Under the pieces are notes generated by a model, which did not search any database, was not told the origin of the DNA, and saw nothing but the letters and a program-made list of their open reading frames with translations. From positions 62,001 through 126,000 of the forward strand of contig NZ_VDBO01000003.1 of NCBI RefSeq assembly GCF_005930355.1: a DNA stretch of 64,000 bases, written 5' to 3'. The position numbers and the translations under genes were made by a program. This DNA is from Paenibacillus sinopodophylli (GTDB lineage Bacteria > Bacillota > Bacilli > Paenibacillales > Paenibacillaceae). Positions 49,278 to 57,566 of this stretch are shown in pieces; position 1 is the first letter of the stretch; each line of letters opens with the position of its first letter.

Positions 49278-51491
49278 GTGAATTTAAGTTTACGCTTTAA
49301 CATGTCGTTCAAAGAAACTCGCAGGTGGCTTTCAGTCATGCTTGCATTTGCCATGATTATGACCTCAGCAGTAGGTGTGGCGCATGCAGCTGATGATACG
49401 GTAACTAGCATCGAATTTTCTTATGATTCGGACGATTACGACAACAGCACATCGTCACTAAAAACATTCGTAGAAGATGACAAAGTTAATTTAACCGTAT
49501 TTGCTAACGTTTCTGGCCTATCCAACAAGAAGGCAGTTACTTCGGATGTCACATGGAAATCTTCAAACACTTCACTCGTAAAAGTAGAGAATGGCGTATT
49601 AACCGGCGTTGGCAAGGGAACCGCGACGATAAGCGCTACTTATAAAGGCTTTACCATTTCGATTAAAGCAACTTCTGATTATGTGTATGATTCCATTACG
49701 CTTATACAGAACGATGGAAAAAATGCACCTGCATCGAAGGACATTGAAATCGGTCAGGCGCTGGCATTTACTTTGAATGGAACAAAAGGATCTACAACTC
49801 GTGACGTTACGGACGACGCAGCGTGGTCAACCTCGAACTCCATGGTTGCAACTGTAGATGATGGTGTTATTACTTTACTGGGTGTCGGTACAACGACTAT
49901 CACAGCTAAGCTTAAGGGAAAATCAGCTAGCACTACACTCAATGTCACTTCACCGTACAAGTCGATCACGTTAGATCAAGTCCTCTCCAGCAATCTATTG
50001 CAGATTGACATTGGCAGTGATGATGTGAAACTAACAGCCTCCGTTGCGCCTAAAACAGGCGGAGCAGTTGAACCGGTAACAGATACAGCCAAATGGGTCA
50101 GCGCGAACGAGAAGATCATAACAGTCAAAAAAGGTGTCGTAACAGCCGTAAGCGCAGGCAAAACGACAATTAATGTCTCTTACAAAGGCGTGTCGACAAC
50201 GGTCGATGTTGTCGTACGTACAGCTTATCAATCGATCAAGCTGTCGCCGGAGAAAGAATACCACATGCTGCTTCAAGCCCCAGATCTTCATATCCAAGCT
50301 GAGGTTCTGAACAACTCGAATGACAAAGAGAATGTAACAACAACAGCGGAATGGACGTCGTCGAACGTTATAGTCGCTACTGTAGATAAAGGAAAAGTAA
50401 CGCCAAAGGCAGTAGGCACAACCAAAATTACAGCAAACTATAAAGGCGTTAGCCGCAGCATCGATATTACGGTCTATCCTAGCATTTATGCACTAAGTGT
50501 TGAGAGTGAAACGATTGACGGCTACAAAGACATCAGTGGGGAACTTCCAGTAGTAACGGCAACGACCTTTGATGGAACGAAAGTAGACGTCTCCAAAATC
50601 GTAGAATGGTCTTCCGCAAATGAGAAGGTCGCAACGATTGCAGATGGGAAATGGACAGCTAAAGCACTCGGTGATTCTGTGCTGACCGCTTCCTTGCAAG
50701 GCTATAAAACAGAAGTAAAGCTTACTGTTCATGTGAAGCCACTGAAGCTAGTTGCTGACGTGAAGGATCTAAGTATTATTTTAGGAAAAGAAACATCGCT
50801 CCCTACCGTTAAAGTTATTAACGAGGACGGTGAAGAAGAGGATATCTCTAGCAGAGTCAAATGGAAAACGACCTCAGAGGATATTGTTTTAAAAGAAACA
50901 ACGATGAAGGGCTTGGATGTTGCTACCCTTACATTAACCGCCACATACCTAACCAAAAGCGTATCTGTGAAGGTGAAGGTCGAAGAAGAAATCGTTAAGC
51001 TGGTCGTCGATCCCGTAACGATTGACCTTTATCCAGGCAAGAGCAAATCGGTGAAAGTGACCGGCTATTACAAAAGTGGCAAACAAGTTTCACTAGGCTC
51101 TAAGATGAACTGGGAAGTCGGCAACGCAGCAATTGCAACCGTTAGCAGCACCTCTGTTAAAGGCGTTTCAGTTGGAACAACCAAAATTTCAGGCTCTTAC
51201 CAAGGAAAAAGTGTTGTTGTTCCCGTTGTTGTAGTTGCTAAGCTGAAGTCACTGCTTCTATCGAGCAAATCCGTACAGCTTAGCGTAGGCGGAACCTATG
51301 CTGCCAAGCTGCAGGCTAATTTCACAACCGGCAGCCCAGCCAACGTTACAGACAGTGCGGTTTGGGTTTCCTCCAAAGCAAGTGTCGCTACTGTAGTAGG
51401 CGGTAAAATCGTCGCCGTCGGCAAAGGCACAGCGTCCATTAAAGCTACTTATGCAGGCAAGAGCGTCACCATACGTGTAACCGTTAAATAG
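49278..51491 (+). CDS. Secreted Big_2 (bacterial Ig-like) repeat protein
   Basis: A 737-residue secreted protein with signal peptide (WLSVMLAFAMIMTSAVGVAHA). It is followed by eight to nine Big_2 repeats of about 80 residues, each with the pattern V-x-W-x-S-S/T-N-x-x-x-A/V-T-V-x-x-G-x-V/L-T-A/G-x-x-x-G-T-x-x-I-x-A-x-Y-K-G (for example TWKSSNTSLVKVENGVLTG and TAEWTSSNVIVATVDKG). There is no SLH module, sortase signal or enzyme motif, so it may be free or bound by its repeats. The start is GTG at 49278; an ATG at 49302 is an alternative. It is one of only two clear plus-strand genes and ends in a bidirectional terminator. Confidence 0.85.
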   Translation: MNLSLRFNMSFKETRRWLSVMLAFAMIMTSAVGVAHAADDTVTSIEFSYDSDDYDNSTSSLKTFVEDDKVNLTVFANVSGLSNKKAVTSDVTWKSSNTSLVKVENGVLTGVGKGTATISATYKGFTISIKATSDYVYDSITLIQNDGKNAPASKDIEIGQALAFTLNGTKGSTTRDVTDDAAWSTSNSMVATVDDGVITLLGVGTTTITAKLKGKSASTTLNVTSPYKSITLDQVLSSNLLQIDIGSDDVKLTASVAPKTGGAVEPVTDTAKWVSANEKIITVKKGVVTAVSAGKTTINVSYKGVSTTVDVVVRTAYQSIKLSPEKEYHMLLQAPDLHIQAEVLNNSNDKENVTTTAEWTSSNVIVATVDKGKVTPKAVGTTKITANYKGVSRSIDITVYPSIYALSVESETIDGYKDISGELPVVTATTFDGTKVDVSKIVEWSSANEKVATIADGKWTAKALGDSVLTASLQGYKTEVKLTVHVKPLKLVADVKDLSIILGKETSLPTVKVINEDGEEEDISSRVKWKTTSEDIVLKETTMKGLDVATLTLTATYLTKSVSVKVKVEEEIVKLVVDPVTIDLYPGKSKSVKVTGYYKSGKQVSLGSKMNWEVGNAAIATVSSTSVKGVSVGTTKISGSYQGKSVVVPVVVVAKLKSLLLSSKSVQLSVGGTYAAKLQANFTTGSPANVTDSAVWVSSKASVATVVGGKIVAVGKGTASIKATYAGKSVTIRVTVK

Positions 51492-51492
51492 A

Positions 51493-51545
51493 AAATAAGG
51501 TCCACTCCCAGTCATGACTTAGCGACTAGGGAATGGACCTTATTT
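51493..51545. terminator. Terminator after the Big_2 protein gene
   Basis: A long imperfect inverted repeat (AAATAAGGTCCA at one end, TGGACCTTATTT at the other) starting just after the stop codon. Confidence 0.88.
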
Positions 51546-51570
51546 CTTTAGCAGCCGCAATAACAAAAAA

Positions 51571-51599
51571 GCCATCCCAGAAAGTGATAACGGGATGAC
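51571..51599 (-). terminator. Terminator of the flhO-flhP-EpuA-like operon
   Basis: Stem CATCCC/GGGATG with flanking pairs, followed on the minus strand by GGC and six T. Confidence 0.75.
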
Positions 51600-51607
51600 C
51601 TTTATTA

Positions 51608-51931
51608 TTAGGTATCAGCAAATACGAGATCATAGAGATGCTGCCATGTTGCCCAACTAAACACATCTGTCTCTTCTTGCTTGCCTATTACGACATAACC
51701 AATATAGAGACCTGCCACAAGCATTATAACCATGATAATGGGAACGATGCTTTTGCGTAAAATCCACAGCAGCACGCTTAGCCATTTGGACCTTTGTTTT
51801 TTATTTGAGCCTTTATCCGCCTTCGCCCGCGTCTCACGCTTCTTCCTGCCGGATCTGCCCTCTTCCGCTGTACTCTTGAACCCACTGTCCTCGCGGTTCA
51901 TTCGTTCATCGGCCATACTCATCAACATCAT
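51608..51931 (-). CDS. EpuA-like small membrane protein (DNA-directed RNA polymerase subunit beta family name)
   Basis: A 107-residue protein with a basic, charged N-terminal half (GRSGRKKRETRAKADKGSNK), one membrane segment (LRKSIVPIIMVIMLVAGLYI) and the short family tail FSWATWQHLYDLVF. The tail and layout match the EpuA family (PF11772), which databases misleadingly name after RNA polymerase beta because of an old gene-order association. In Bacillus such genes follow flhP, as here. It is a bitopic membrane protein of unknown function. Several ATGs start the frame; AAGGATAGG lies just upstream of the first. Confidence 0.75.
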   Translation of the reverse strand: MMLMSMADERMNREDSGFKSTAEEGRSGRKKRETRAKADKGSNKKQRSKWLSVLLWILRKSIVPIIMVIMLVAGLYIGYVVIGKQEETDVFSWATWQHLYDLVFADT

Positions 51932-51938
51932 CCTATCC

Positions 51939-52781
51939 TTATGCGCGAAGCCCGTTCGTCAGGCTCATCATCGTATCGCTTGACGATAACGCTCTAGCTG
52001 CCAATTGATACGCGCGCTGCACATTAATTAGCTCCGTCATCTCATCCGTCAGCTCGACATTGGATTGCTCCAAATAGCCTTGACGGAGGACGATGCTATT
52101 CACCGAATCCGGTACGATTTCCTGTACGACATCGCCAGCGTCAATGCCGTTTGCGACAACAAACAGATTATCAGAGACCGCAGTCAATGCCGCCGGGCGG
52201 GATGCTTGAAGCAGCTTAATGCTGCCAAGCGAAATCGTACGATCAGAGGATACCCCTAGAACCGTCCCATCCGGATTAACGCGAAGACTATAGCCCTGTG
52301 GTACGATAATATTGCCTTCTACCACGTTTCCAGTCAATGGATCTGTCACATTAGCCACAACCGGGTATCCGTCTTCCGTTGCCAGAATCGTATCACCGTT
52401 TCCGTTGACCGTCAACTGAAACGCCCCGTTACGCGTATAGGCACGGTTACCAGCTTCGTCAACTTGCACCTCGAACAGCGCATTGCCTTCGATGGCGAGA
52501 TCCGTGTCCTTGTTCGTACCTTGCATCGGACCTTGGGATAAATTCGGCTGAACCATCGTCATGCGAGAACCCCAGCCTTGCGTGAAGTCCATCGGCGTTT
52601 TACGTCCTGGCTGACTGAAAGCTTCAGGTTGCGTTCTCATGTTCGTCAGCAAATCCTCAAAGGTCGCTTCCTTCCGTTTGTACCCAACCGTATTCACATT
52701 CGCAATATTATCAGCTAGAAGATCCAGCTTCTGCTGGAGTCCGTTCATCGATACCATCGCGTTAATCATTGAACTGTTCAT
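51939..52781 (-). CDS. flhP: Flagellar hook-basal body protein FlhP
   Basis: A 280-residue rod/hook family protein. The N-terminus (MVSMNGLQQKLDLLADNIAN, then NVNTVGYKRKEATFEDL) and the C-terminus (YLEQSNVELTDEMTELINVQ, RAYQLAARALSSSDTMMSL) are the FlgG/FlgF-type ends, with a beta domain between. Paired with flhO next to mbl, as in B. subtilis, where FlhO and FlhP form the distal rod. Exported by the flagellar type III system. AGGTGC lies upstream of the ATG. Confidence 0.92.
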   Translation of the reverse strand: MNSSMINAMVSMNGLQQKLDLLADNIANVNTVGYKRKEATFEDLLTNMRTQPEAFSQPGRKTPMDFTQGWGSRMTMVQPNLSQGPMQGTNKDTDLAIEGNALFEVQVDEAGNRAYTRNGAFQLTVNGNGDTILATEDGYPVVANVTDPLTGNVVEGNIIVPQGYSLRVNPDGTVLGVSSDRTISLGSIKLLQASRPAALTAVSDNLFVVANGIDAGDVVQEIVPDSVNSIVLRQGYLEQSNVELTDEMTELINVQRAYQLAARALSSSDTMMSLTNGLRA

Positions 52782-52813
52782 GTTTCGTGCACCTCCGCTG
52801 CTTCAACCTGTTG

Positions 52814-53677
52814 TTATACGCGACCTACGTCATTGACTGCCTTGCTCAAGCTTTGATCATAGAATTGAATGACTTTTTGGTTTGCTTCATAGGCGCGAAG
52901 CGCTGACATCAAATCAACCGCAGCTTGCGCAGCATCAACATTCGAGCGCTCTACGTAGCCCTGTCTAACTTCAACGCGCTCTCCTTGCGCGATAGCCACA
53001 GCTTGGCCGTCTTCTTCCGCCAGGCGGAAGCTTCCGTTTCCGTCACGAACAAGCGTATTCGGATTATCTACACGGCTTATGAGCAGTTGAACGCCAATAT
53101 CCTGACCGTCTGTATCAACAAAACGCTGATCGTTCGTCAATATCAATCGTTCCAATCCAACACCGGCAGGCATTTGGATAGGCTGTCCGTTCGTACCAAG
53201 CACACTTGAGCCGTCACTCCCCATTAGGAAGCCTTCCTCAGTCAAGGTGAATTTACCTCCGCGCGTGTAGCGAGTTTCACCGTTCTGATCCTGCAAAGTA
53301 AAGAACGCCTGCGGCTGATACGTCACCTCTCCATCCGCTCCCACGCTTTTGCCTGATGCATCGAATGACATACCGTCTACTTCAATGTTGGAAATAAGCG
53401 CAAAGTCAGACGAGTTGTTCGTTTGCGTGAGATCACCTTGCAAATGAATAGACAAGCTTTCTTCTGCAAAAACGCCGTTCGTCAATTTACCGATTTGCTT
53501 GTAATTCTCTTGTCCCGCTCCCGTTAATGACAGCATCACTTCTGGAAACGAACGAGTTACCGCATTCGTCTGTTTATATCCAGGCGTATTTATATTCGAA
53601 ATATTATTCGTTACCGTATCATGTCTGCGCTGCTGGGAAATCATACCCGACGCAGCCGTATACAAGCCTCTTAACAT
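52814..53677 (-). CDS. flhO: Flagellar hook-basal body protein FlhO
   Basis: A 287-residue paralogue of FlhP with N-terminus LRGLYTAASGMISQQRRHDT and NNISNINTPGYKQTNAVTRS and C-terminus YVERSNVDAAQAAVDLMSAL, RAYEANQKVIQFYD. The ATG at 53677 has GGAGGT 7 bases upstream; the longer frame to 53704 is ignored. It forms part of the flagellar rod and is co-transcribed with flhP (32-base gap). No sigma-D promoter was identified upstream, so it may depend on read-through from mbl. Confidence 0.92.
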   Translation of the reverse strand: MLRGLYTAASGMISQQRRHDTVTNNISNINTPGYKQTNAVTRSFPEVMLSLTGAGQENYKQIGKLTNGVFAEESLSIHLQGDLTQTNNSSDFALISNIEVDGMSFDASGKSVGADGEVTYQPQAFFTLQDQNGETRYTRGGKFTLTEEGFLMGSDGSSVLGTNGQPIQMPAGVGLERLILTNDQRFVDTDGQDIGVQLLISRVDNPNTLVRDGNGSFRLAEEDGQAVAIAQGERVEVRQGYVERSNVDAAQAAVDLMSALRAYEANQKVIQFYDQSLSKAVNDVGRV

Positions 53678-53842
53678 CGCTGTTACCTCCCCGAATGCTT
53701 CCAAACGAACCTACTATATATGTTATCGGTTGGAAGCAACGCTGCCTGAATAGCTTGTCATGCGACCTATGACCCATTTACGCCTCGGCTGCGCCCCCCA
53801 AAGGCTCCCTACCCGCGCAAATGTATGTGGCCAGGCCGCTTG

Positions 53843-54841
53843 TTATCTTCGCTTCTTCCCGAGCTTGTCCAAATTATCAAGCAGAATGCCCGTTCCCTTC
53901 ACAACGCAGTGCATCGGATCCTCTGCGATCAACACCGGCACCTTCAATTCCTCCGCAAGAAGCGCATCCAAACCACCTAGCAGAGCGCCACCGCCCGTTA
54001 GAATAACACCACGGTCAATAATGTCAGCTGACAACTCCGGCGGTGTCCGCTCCAGCACAGCTTTAGCTGCCGAAACGATAGACATAACGGAATCCCACAA
54101 CGCTTCGCGAACTTCACCTGAACGGATCGTAAGCGTGAGCGGCAGACCAGATACCATGTCACGGCCACGAATGTCAATTTCCTCCTGCTTACCGCCTTCG
54201 ATTACTGTACCAATCTTGATCTTAATGTCCTCACTTGTTCTCTCGCCAATAAGCAGCTTGTACTTATTTTTAATAAACTTCATGATCGCATCGTTGAACT
54301 TGTCCCCTGCAACCTTAATAGAGGAGGAGGTTACGACGTCGCCCATCGATAGAACAGCTACGTCCGTCGTTCCTCCGCCAATATCAACAACCATATTGCC
54401 GCTAGGCTGGAAAATATCCATTCCTGCCCCGATAGCAGCAGCTTTCGGCTCATCCTCAAGAAATACTTCTTTTGCGCCGCTGCGTTCAGCAGCTTCACGA
54501 ATAGCCTTTTGCTCGACTGACGTGATATTCGTCGGCGCGCAAATAAGAATACGGGGACGGCTAAACCATTTCCGTCCCTCAACACGATCAATAAATGCCT
54601 TTAACATAATTTCTGTAATCTCAAAATCGGCAATAACTCCATCCCTAAGCGGACGAATTGCGATAATATTGCCTGGTGTCCGGCCAACCATACGATGCGC
54701 TTCCTCACCAACAGCGAGCACATTCTTCGTATCGCTTTCAATCGCTACTACTGAAGGCTCATCCAGCACAACGCCTCTACCTTTCACATGAATAGAAACA
54801 TTGGCTGTACCTAGATCAATCCCAATATCCTTGCTCAACAT
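53843..54841 (-). CDS. mbl: Rod-shape actin homologue Mbl
   Basis: A 332-residue MreB/Mbl-family actin. It has phosphate-1 loop SKDIGIDLGTANVSIHVKGR, connect motif and phosphate-2 loop NMVVDIGGGTTDVAVLS, and adenosine loop RGVILTGGGALLGGLDALLA. Position between spoIIID and flhO identifies Mbl rather than MreB. It forms short membrane-bound filaments that guide lateral wall synthesis. The ATG at 54841 was chosen over a TTG at 54859; GGGGGA lies about 10 bases upstream. Confidence 0.93.
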   Translation of the reverse strand: MLSKDIGIDLGTANVSIHVKGRGVVLDEPSVVAIESDTKNVLAVGEEAHRMVGRTPGNIIAIRPLRDGVIADFEITEIMLKAFIDRVEGRKWFSRPRILICAPTNITSVEQKAIREAAERSGAKEVFLEDEPKAAAIGAGMDIFQPSGNMVVDIGGGTTDVAVLSMGDVVTSSSIKVAGDKFNDAIMKFIKNKYKLLIGERTSEDIKIKIGTVIEGGKQEEIDIRGRDMVSGLPLTLTIRSGEVREALWDSVMSIVSAAKAVLERTPPELSADIIDRGVILTGGGALLGGLDALLAEELKVPVLIAEDPMHCVVKGTGILLDNLDKLGKKRR

Positions 54842-54965
54842 AAGGCTTAAGTCCCCCAACGAATAATAATTACATAACGTACGTTTAGTTCCCTTGACAC
54901 AGAAACCGCTAACGTTTATTATTCGCCAAAAAAGACAAATTTCCTCTATAATTCGAGAAAAAACT

Positions 54966-55253
54966 TCATAACTTTCCAGCAGCGAGCACTTCCCGCTTCT
55001 TCGTGCTAGTTTTCTTATACTTAATCTTGGTCGCTTCTCCCCCTCTCAAATGCCGAATCGATTTGTGGTACTCGAGAATGTGCTTTACCTGATCGGCTAA
55101 ATCGGGGTTTATTTCAGGAAGCCGCTCAGTCAAGTCCTTGTGCACCGTGCTTTTGGATACACCGAACTCTTTCGCGATCGTCCGCACCGTGTGCTTCGTT
55201 TCCACGATACAGCGGCCTATTTTAATGGTTCGCTCCTTAATGTAATCGTGCAC
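54966..55253 (-). CDS. spoIIID: Sporulation transcription factor SpoIIID
   Basis: A 95-residue DNA-binding protein with the SpoIIID core: MHDYIKERTIKIGRCIVETK, the helix-turn-helix TVRTIAKEFGVSKSTVHKDL, and ERLPEINPDLADQVKHILEY. A basic C-terminal tail (KYKKTSTKKREV) follows. It adjusts mother-cell gene expression after sigma-E and before sigma-K. The start is GTG with GGGAGG upstream. A good sigma-E promoter lies upstream. Confidence 0.96.
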   Translation of the reverse strand: MHDYIKERTIKIGRCIVETKHTVRTIAKEFGVSKSTVHKDLTERLPEINPDLADQVKHILEYHKSIRHLRGGEATKIKYKKTSTKKREVLAAGKL

Positions 55254-55286
55254 GTTCCCGCCTCCCTACTCGAGATAGTTTGGTAC

Positions 55287-55314
55287 ATTATATGAGTAGG
55301 CCCAGTATATATTC
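55287..55314 (-). promoter_or_regulatory. Sigma-E promoter of spoIIID
   Basis: On the minus strand GAATATA (55308-55314), a 13-base spacer, CATATAAT (55287-55294): close to the sigma-E consensus KMATATT/CATACAMT at the right spacing. Confidence 0.7.
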
Positions 55315-55369
55315 GTTGTGGTCAAGCCTGACAGGCCGGAATGTGAAAAAATTTTCATAAAAACGTAAA

Positions 55370-55396
55370 ACAGGCAGGGAATTGTTCCCCGCCTGT
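55370..55396 (-). terminator. Terminator of spoIIQ
   Basis: Stem ACAGGC/GCCTGT extended by GGG/CCC pairs, followed by TTTTACG on the minus strand. Confidence 0.75.
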
Positions 55397-55424
55397 ACGT
55401 CTAAAGTCCTATTTCGTTCGCTTC

Positions 55425-56168
55425 TTACTCCGCAATCAATGAACTCGGATTAATCGGCTTCCCATTATTTCTTGTTTCATAATGGAGGTGAATACCAAGA
55501 TCCCGTTCGAGGTCATTCCGGCCCGCTTTAGCAATGACCGTGCCCTGCGTTACATCGTCGCCTTCTTGAACGGCAATATCAGTAACGCTCTGGTACACGG
55601 TAACCAAACCACCTTCATGCGTAATCTCAATGACATTCCCATTTGTCGGCTCCGTCTTCACATAAGTGACTTTGCCGGAAAGAGATGCATGTACATCGAA
55701 GGTTTTCCCGCTTGGGTCAACGAAGTCAACACCCAAATGCGGAGAGAACGTGTCCCCGATTTGAACGAGCGCTGCCTCGCGCTCCTCATCAGACGCCTTC
55801 TCATCGTAGAACGGCAGCTCCACGTTCAGCGCTTTGATGTCAGCTACTGGCCACTGGAACGACTCATTGCCTGCAATAACCGGGGCTGCTTCTTCGCCTT
55901 TACCTTGCGTTTCAGTCGTACCTTCTTGCGAAACTTCAGTAGGATCGGCTTTACCTGTTGTAGGACTCGTTGTATCCGTTCCCTGATAGATCCACATTAA
56001 GGTTACAATAATTGCTGCCGCGGCCATGAAGATTGCTGGAGATACCCATCGCTTTGCAAAAAGGTTCTTCCATCCACTGCTAGATTTGGCGGCAGACGCT
56101 CCTCCCAGATTCGTTTTGGGAGTTTCTTCTGGTCTTTGCTTCGGTTTACCTTGATTTTGATCATTCAT
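55425..56168 (-). CDS. spoIIQ: SpoIIQ-like forespore M23 (LytM) protein
   Basis: A 247-residue bitopic membrane protein: a cytoplasmic polar segment, one membrane helix near residue 45 (WVSPAIFMAAAAIIVTLMWI), a linker and a LytM/M23 domain from about 135. The domain keeps the first zinc motif HLGVD and the second motif HLHYE, so both metal-binding histidines are present, unlike B. subtilis SpoIIQ. SpoIIQ pairs with SpoIIIAH across the intermembrane space during engulfment and tethers the two membranes. It lies between spoIIID and spoIID, and a sigma-F-type promoter precedes it. Confidence 0.88.
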   Translation of the reverse strand: MNDQNQGKPKQRPEETPKTNLGGASAAKSSSGWKNLFAKRWVSPAIFMAAAAIIVTLMWIYQGTDTTSPTTGKADPTEVSQEGTTETQGKGEEAAPVIAGNESFQWPVADIKALNVELPFYDEKASDEEREAALVQIGDTFSPHLGVDFVDPSGKTFDVHASLSGKVTYVKTEPTNGNVIEITHEGGLVTVYQSVTDIAVQEGDDVTQGTVIAKAGRNDLERDLGIHLHYETRNNGKPINPSSLIAE

Positions 56169-56187
56169 TTTCTATCACCTCACTAGC

Positions 56188-56216
56188 CATTGTTGCCAGA
56201 TCTGCTAGGTTTATAC
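56188..56216 (-). promoter_or_regulatory. Sigma-F (forespore) promoter of spoIIQ
   Basis: On the minus strand GTATA (56212-56216), a 14-base spacer, GGCAACAATG (56188-56197), matching the GYATA / GGnnAnAHTR pattern of sigma-F and sigma-G. Confidence 0.65.
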
Positions 56217-56247
56217 GTGAGGTATTATGAAATATTGAAAGATTCCT

Positions 56248-57441
56248 TTAGAGCCGGCTAGCAAGCACAGCTGCCCATTTGGAAGCCTGCTCTACTTGAA
56301 CGCTAGAATAGTAATGTGCTAGGATCTCATCGTCGCTTGCGCCTGACTTCGCCATGCCATTCGCTCCCCATTGACTCATACCAACGCCATGACCGTATCC
56401 ATAGGTTGTAATAGATATCGCACCTTTTTTCATTCTCCACGTGAATTGAGAAGAGGCTAGGCCGAGTTTCTCTCTTACTTCCCGCCCTGTGAAGGTCATG
56501 CCTCCTATCCTAATCTTACTAATTCGCTTGCCTTCCGATTTCTCTATAATTCGTATAGTTGATTTGACTGAGGACTTACCCTGCATCCCCAGCCTGCTAT
56601 AGAAATCTTCCAGTTTAAATGTAATGGTTTCTTCGTATTTGGGAGATATCGCTTCATCCCACGGACTTGCCACACTTCGAAGATAAGGTATTTCCTGACT
56701 CCAATAGTCTTCTGAATTTTCAGTATATCCATTGCTGGTTGAGAAGAAGGCCGCTTCTATCGGATCGCCTTTGTAGGTAATGATCTTTCCCCTTGTTTGT
56801 GCGATAACTGCGTCCAGCTTCTTCATGTTCGCTTTCTGATCCGCTGCAGGCCACTTCTTCGCCAGCTCGGCAAGAGGAATATACACCTGATGCTGGACGG
56901 TATCTGTCACATCAGCACCATCTATCGGCACTCCGCTGTCATCATCGTGAACGATTCTTCTCATCATATACGTCCGCGCAGCAATCGCCTGCGCCTTTAG
57001 CGCCTCAAGCTCAAAGTTGATCGGCATCTCAGCAGCTACAACACCTCGCACATACGTTTCTAGAGGCACGCTCTCTATGCGCTTTTCTTTTGCCAAATAG
57101 ATGCGAATGATCAGCCTGTCCATTGCTTCAAGCTCTTCCGAGTGCCGGTCACTGCTTTCTGCTGCACTAGGTTTCAGCGGTACTACTTCATCGGAATCCG
57201 TCTGATGCCCTGTGACCTCATCTGGCTTAGAAGCAGCCTGAACCGTTTCCGTACCAACCTGTGCGGTCGAAGCAGCGACATCCTGCGTGGCATGAGCCGC
57301 TCTCAGCTCAAGCAAAGAAAGCTTCACTAAGAGCGCGGAAGCACCTAACATAGCGCCAATCGCAAATAAAGCCGCCCACCGACTTGTTCGTAAACGACCG
57401 ATTAACGTAACAATTGAAATTCTACCTATCCTCCGCTTCAT
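56248..57441 (-). CDS. spoIID: Stage II sporulation protein D (peptidoglycan lytic transglycosylase)
   Basis: A 397-residue membrane-anchored protein with one N-terminal membrane helix (WAALFAIGAMLGASALLVKL) and the SpoIID domain: YVRGVVAAEMPINFELEALK with the catalytic Glu, AQAIAARTYMMRRIVHDD, FFSTSNGYTENSEDYW, and GYGHGVGMSQWGANGMAKSG near the C-terminus. It cleaves glycan strands made bare by SpoIIP and drives septal thinning and engulfment. The ATG at 57441 has AAGGAGAG just upstream. It is followed by spoIIQ. Confidence 0.95.
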   Translation of the reverse strand: MKRRIGRISIVTLIGRLRTSRWAALFAIGAMLGASALLVKLSLLELRAAHATQDVAASTAQVGTETVQAASKPDEVTGHQTDSDEVVPLKPSAAESSDRHSEELEAMDRLIIRIYLAKEKRIESVPLETYVRGVVAAEMPINFELEALKAQAIAARTYMMRRIVHDDDSGVPIDGADVTDTVQHQVYIPLAELAKKWPAADQKANMKKLDAVIAQTRGKIITYKGDPIEAAFFSTSNGYTENSEDYWSQEIPYLRSVASPWDEAISPKYEETITFKLEDFYSRLGMQGKSSVKSTIRIIEKSEGKRISKIRIGGMTFTGREVREKLGLASSQFTWRMKKGAISITTYGYGHGVGMSQWGANGMAKSGASDDEILAHYYSSVQVEQASKWAAVLASRL

Positions 57442-57527
57442 AAGCTCTCCTTCCACTTTGGCAGGCAAGAGAGAATAGGAATAGAAAGCTTCTAGTCCGC
57501 TCTCTCTTAAACCAATCCTGATGGTTC

Positions 57528-57535
57528 ATTCTATG
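57528..57535 (-). promoter_or_regulatory. Possible sigma-E -10 element of spoIID
   Basis: On the minus strand CATAGAAT, seven of eight to the sigma-E -10, about 87 bases before the start codon. No convincing -35 element at the right distance. Confidence 0.3.
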
Positions 57536-57566
57536 AGCGTAAATGATAGGGTAGAACCGTTAACGT

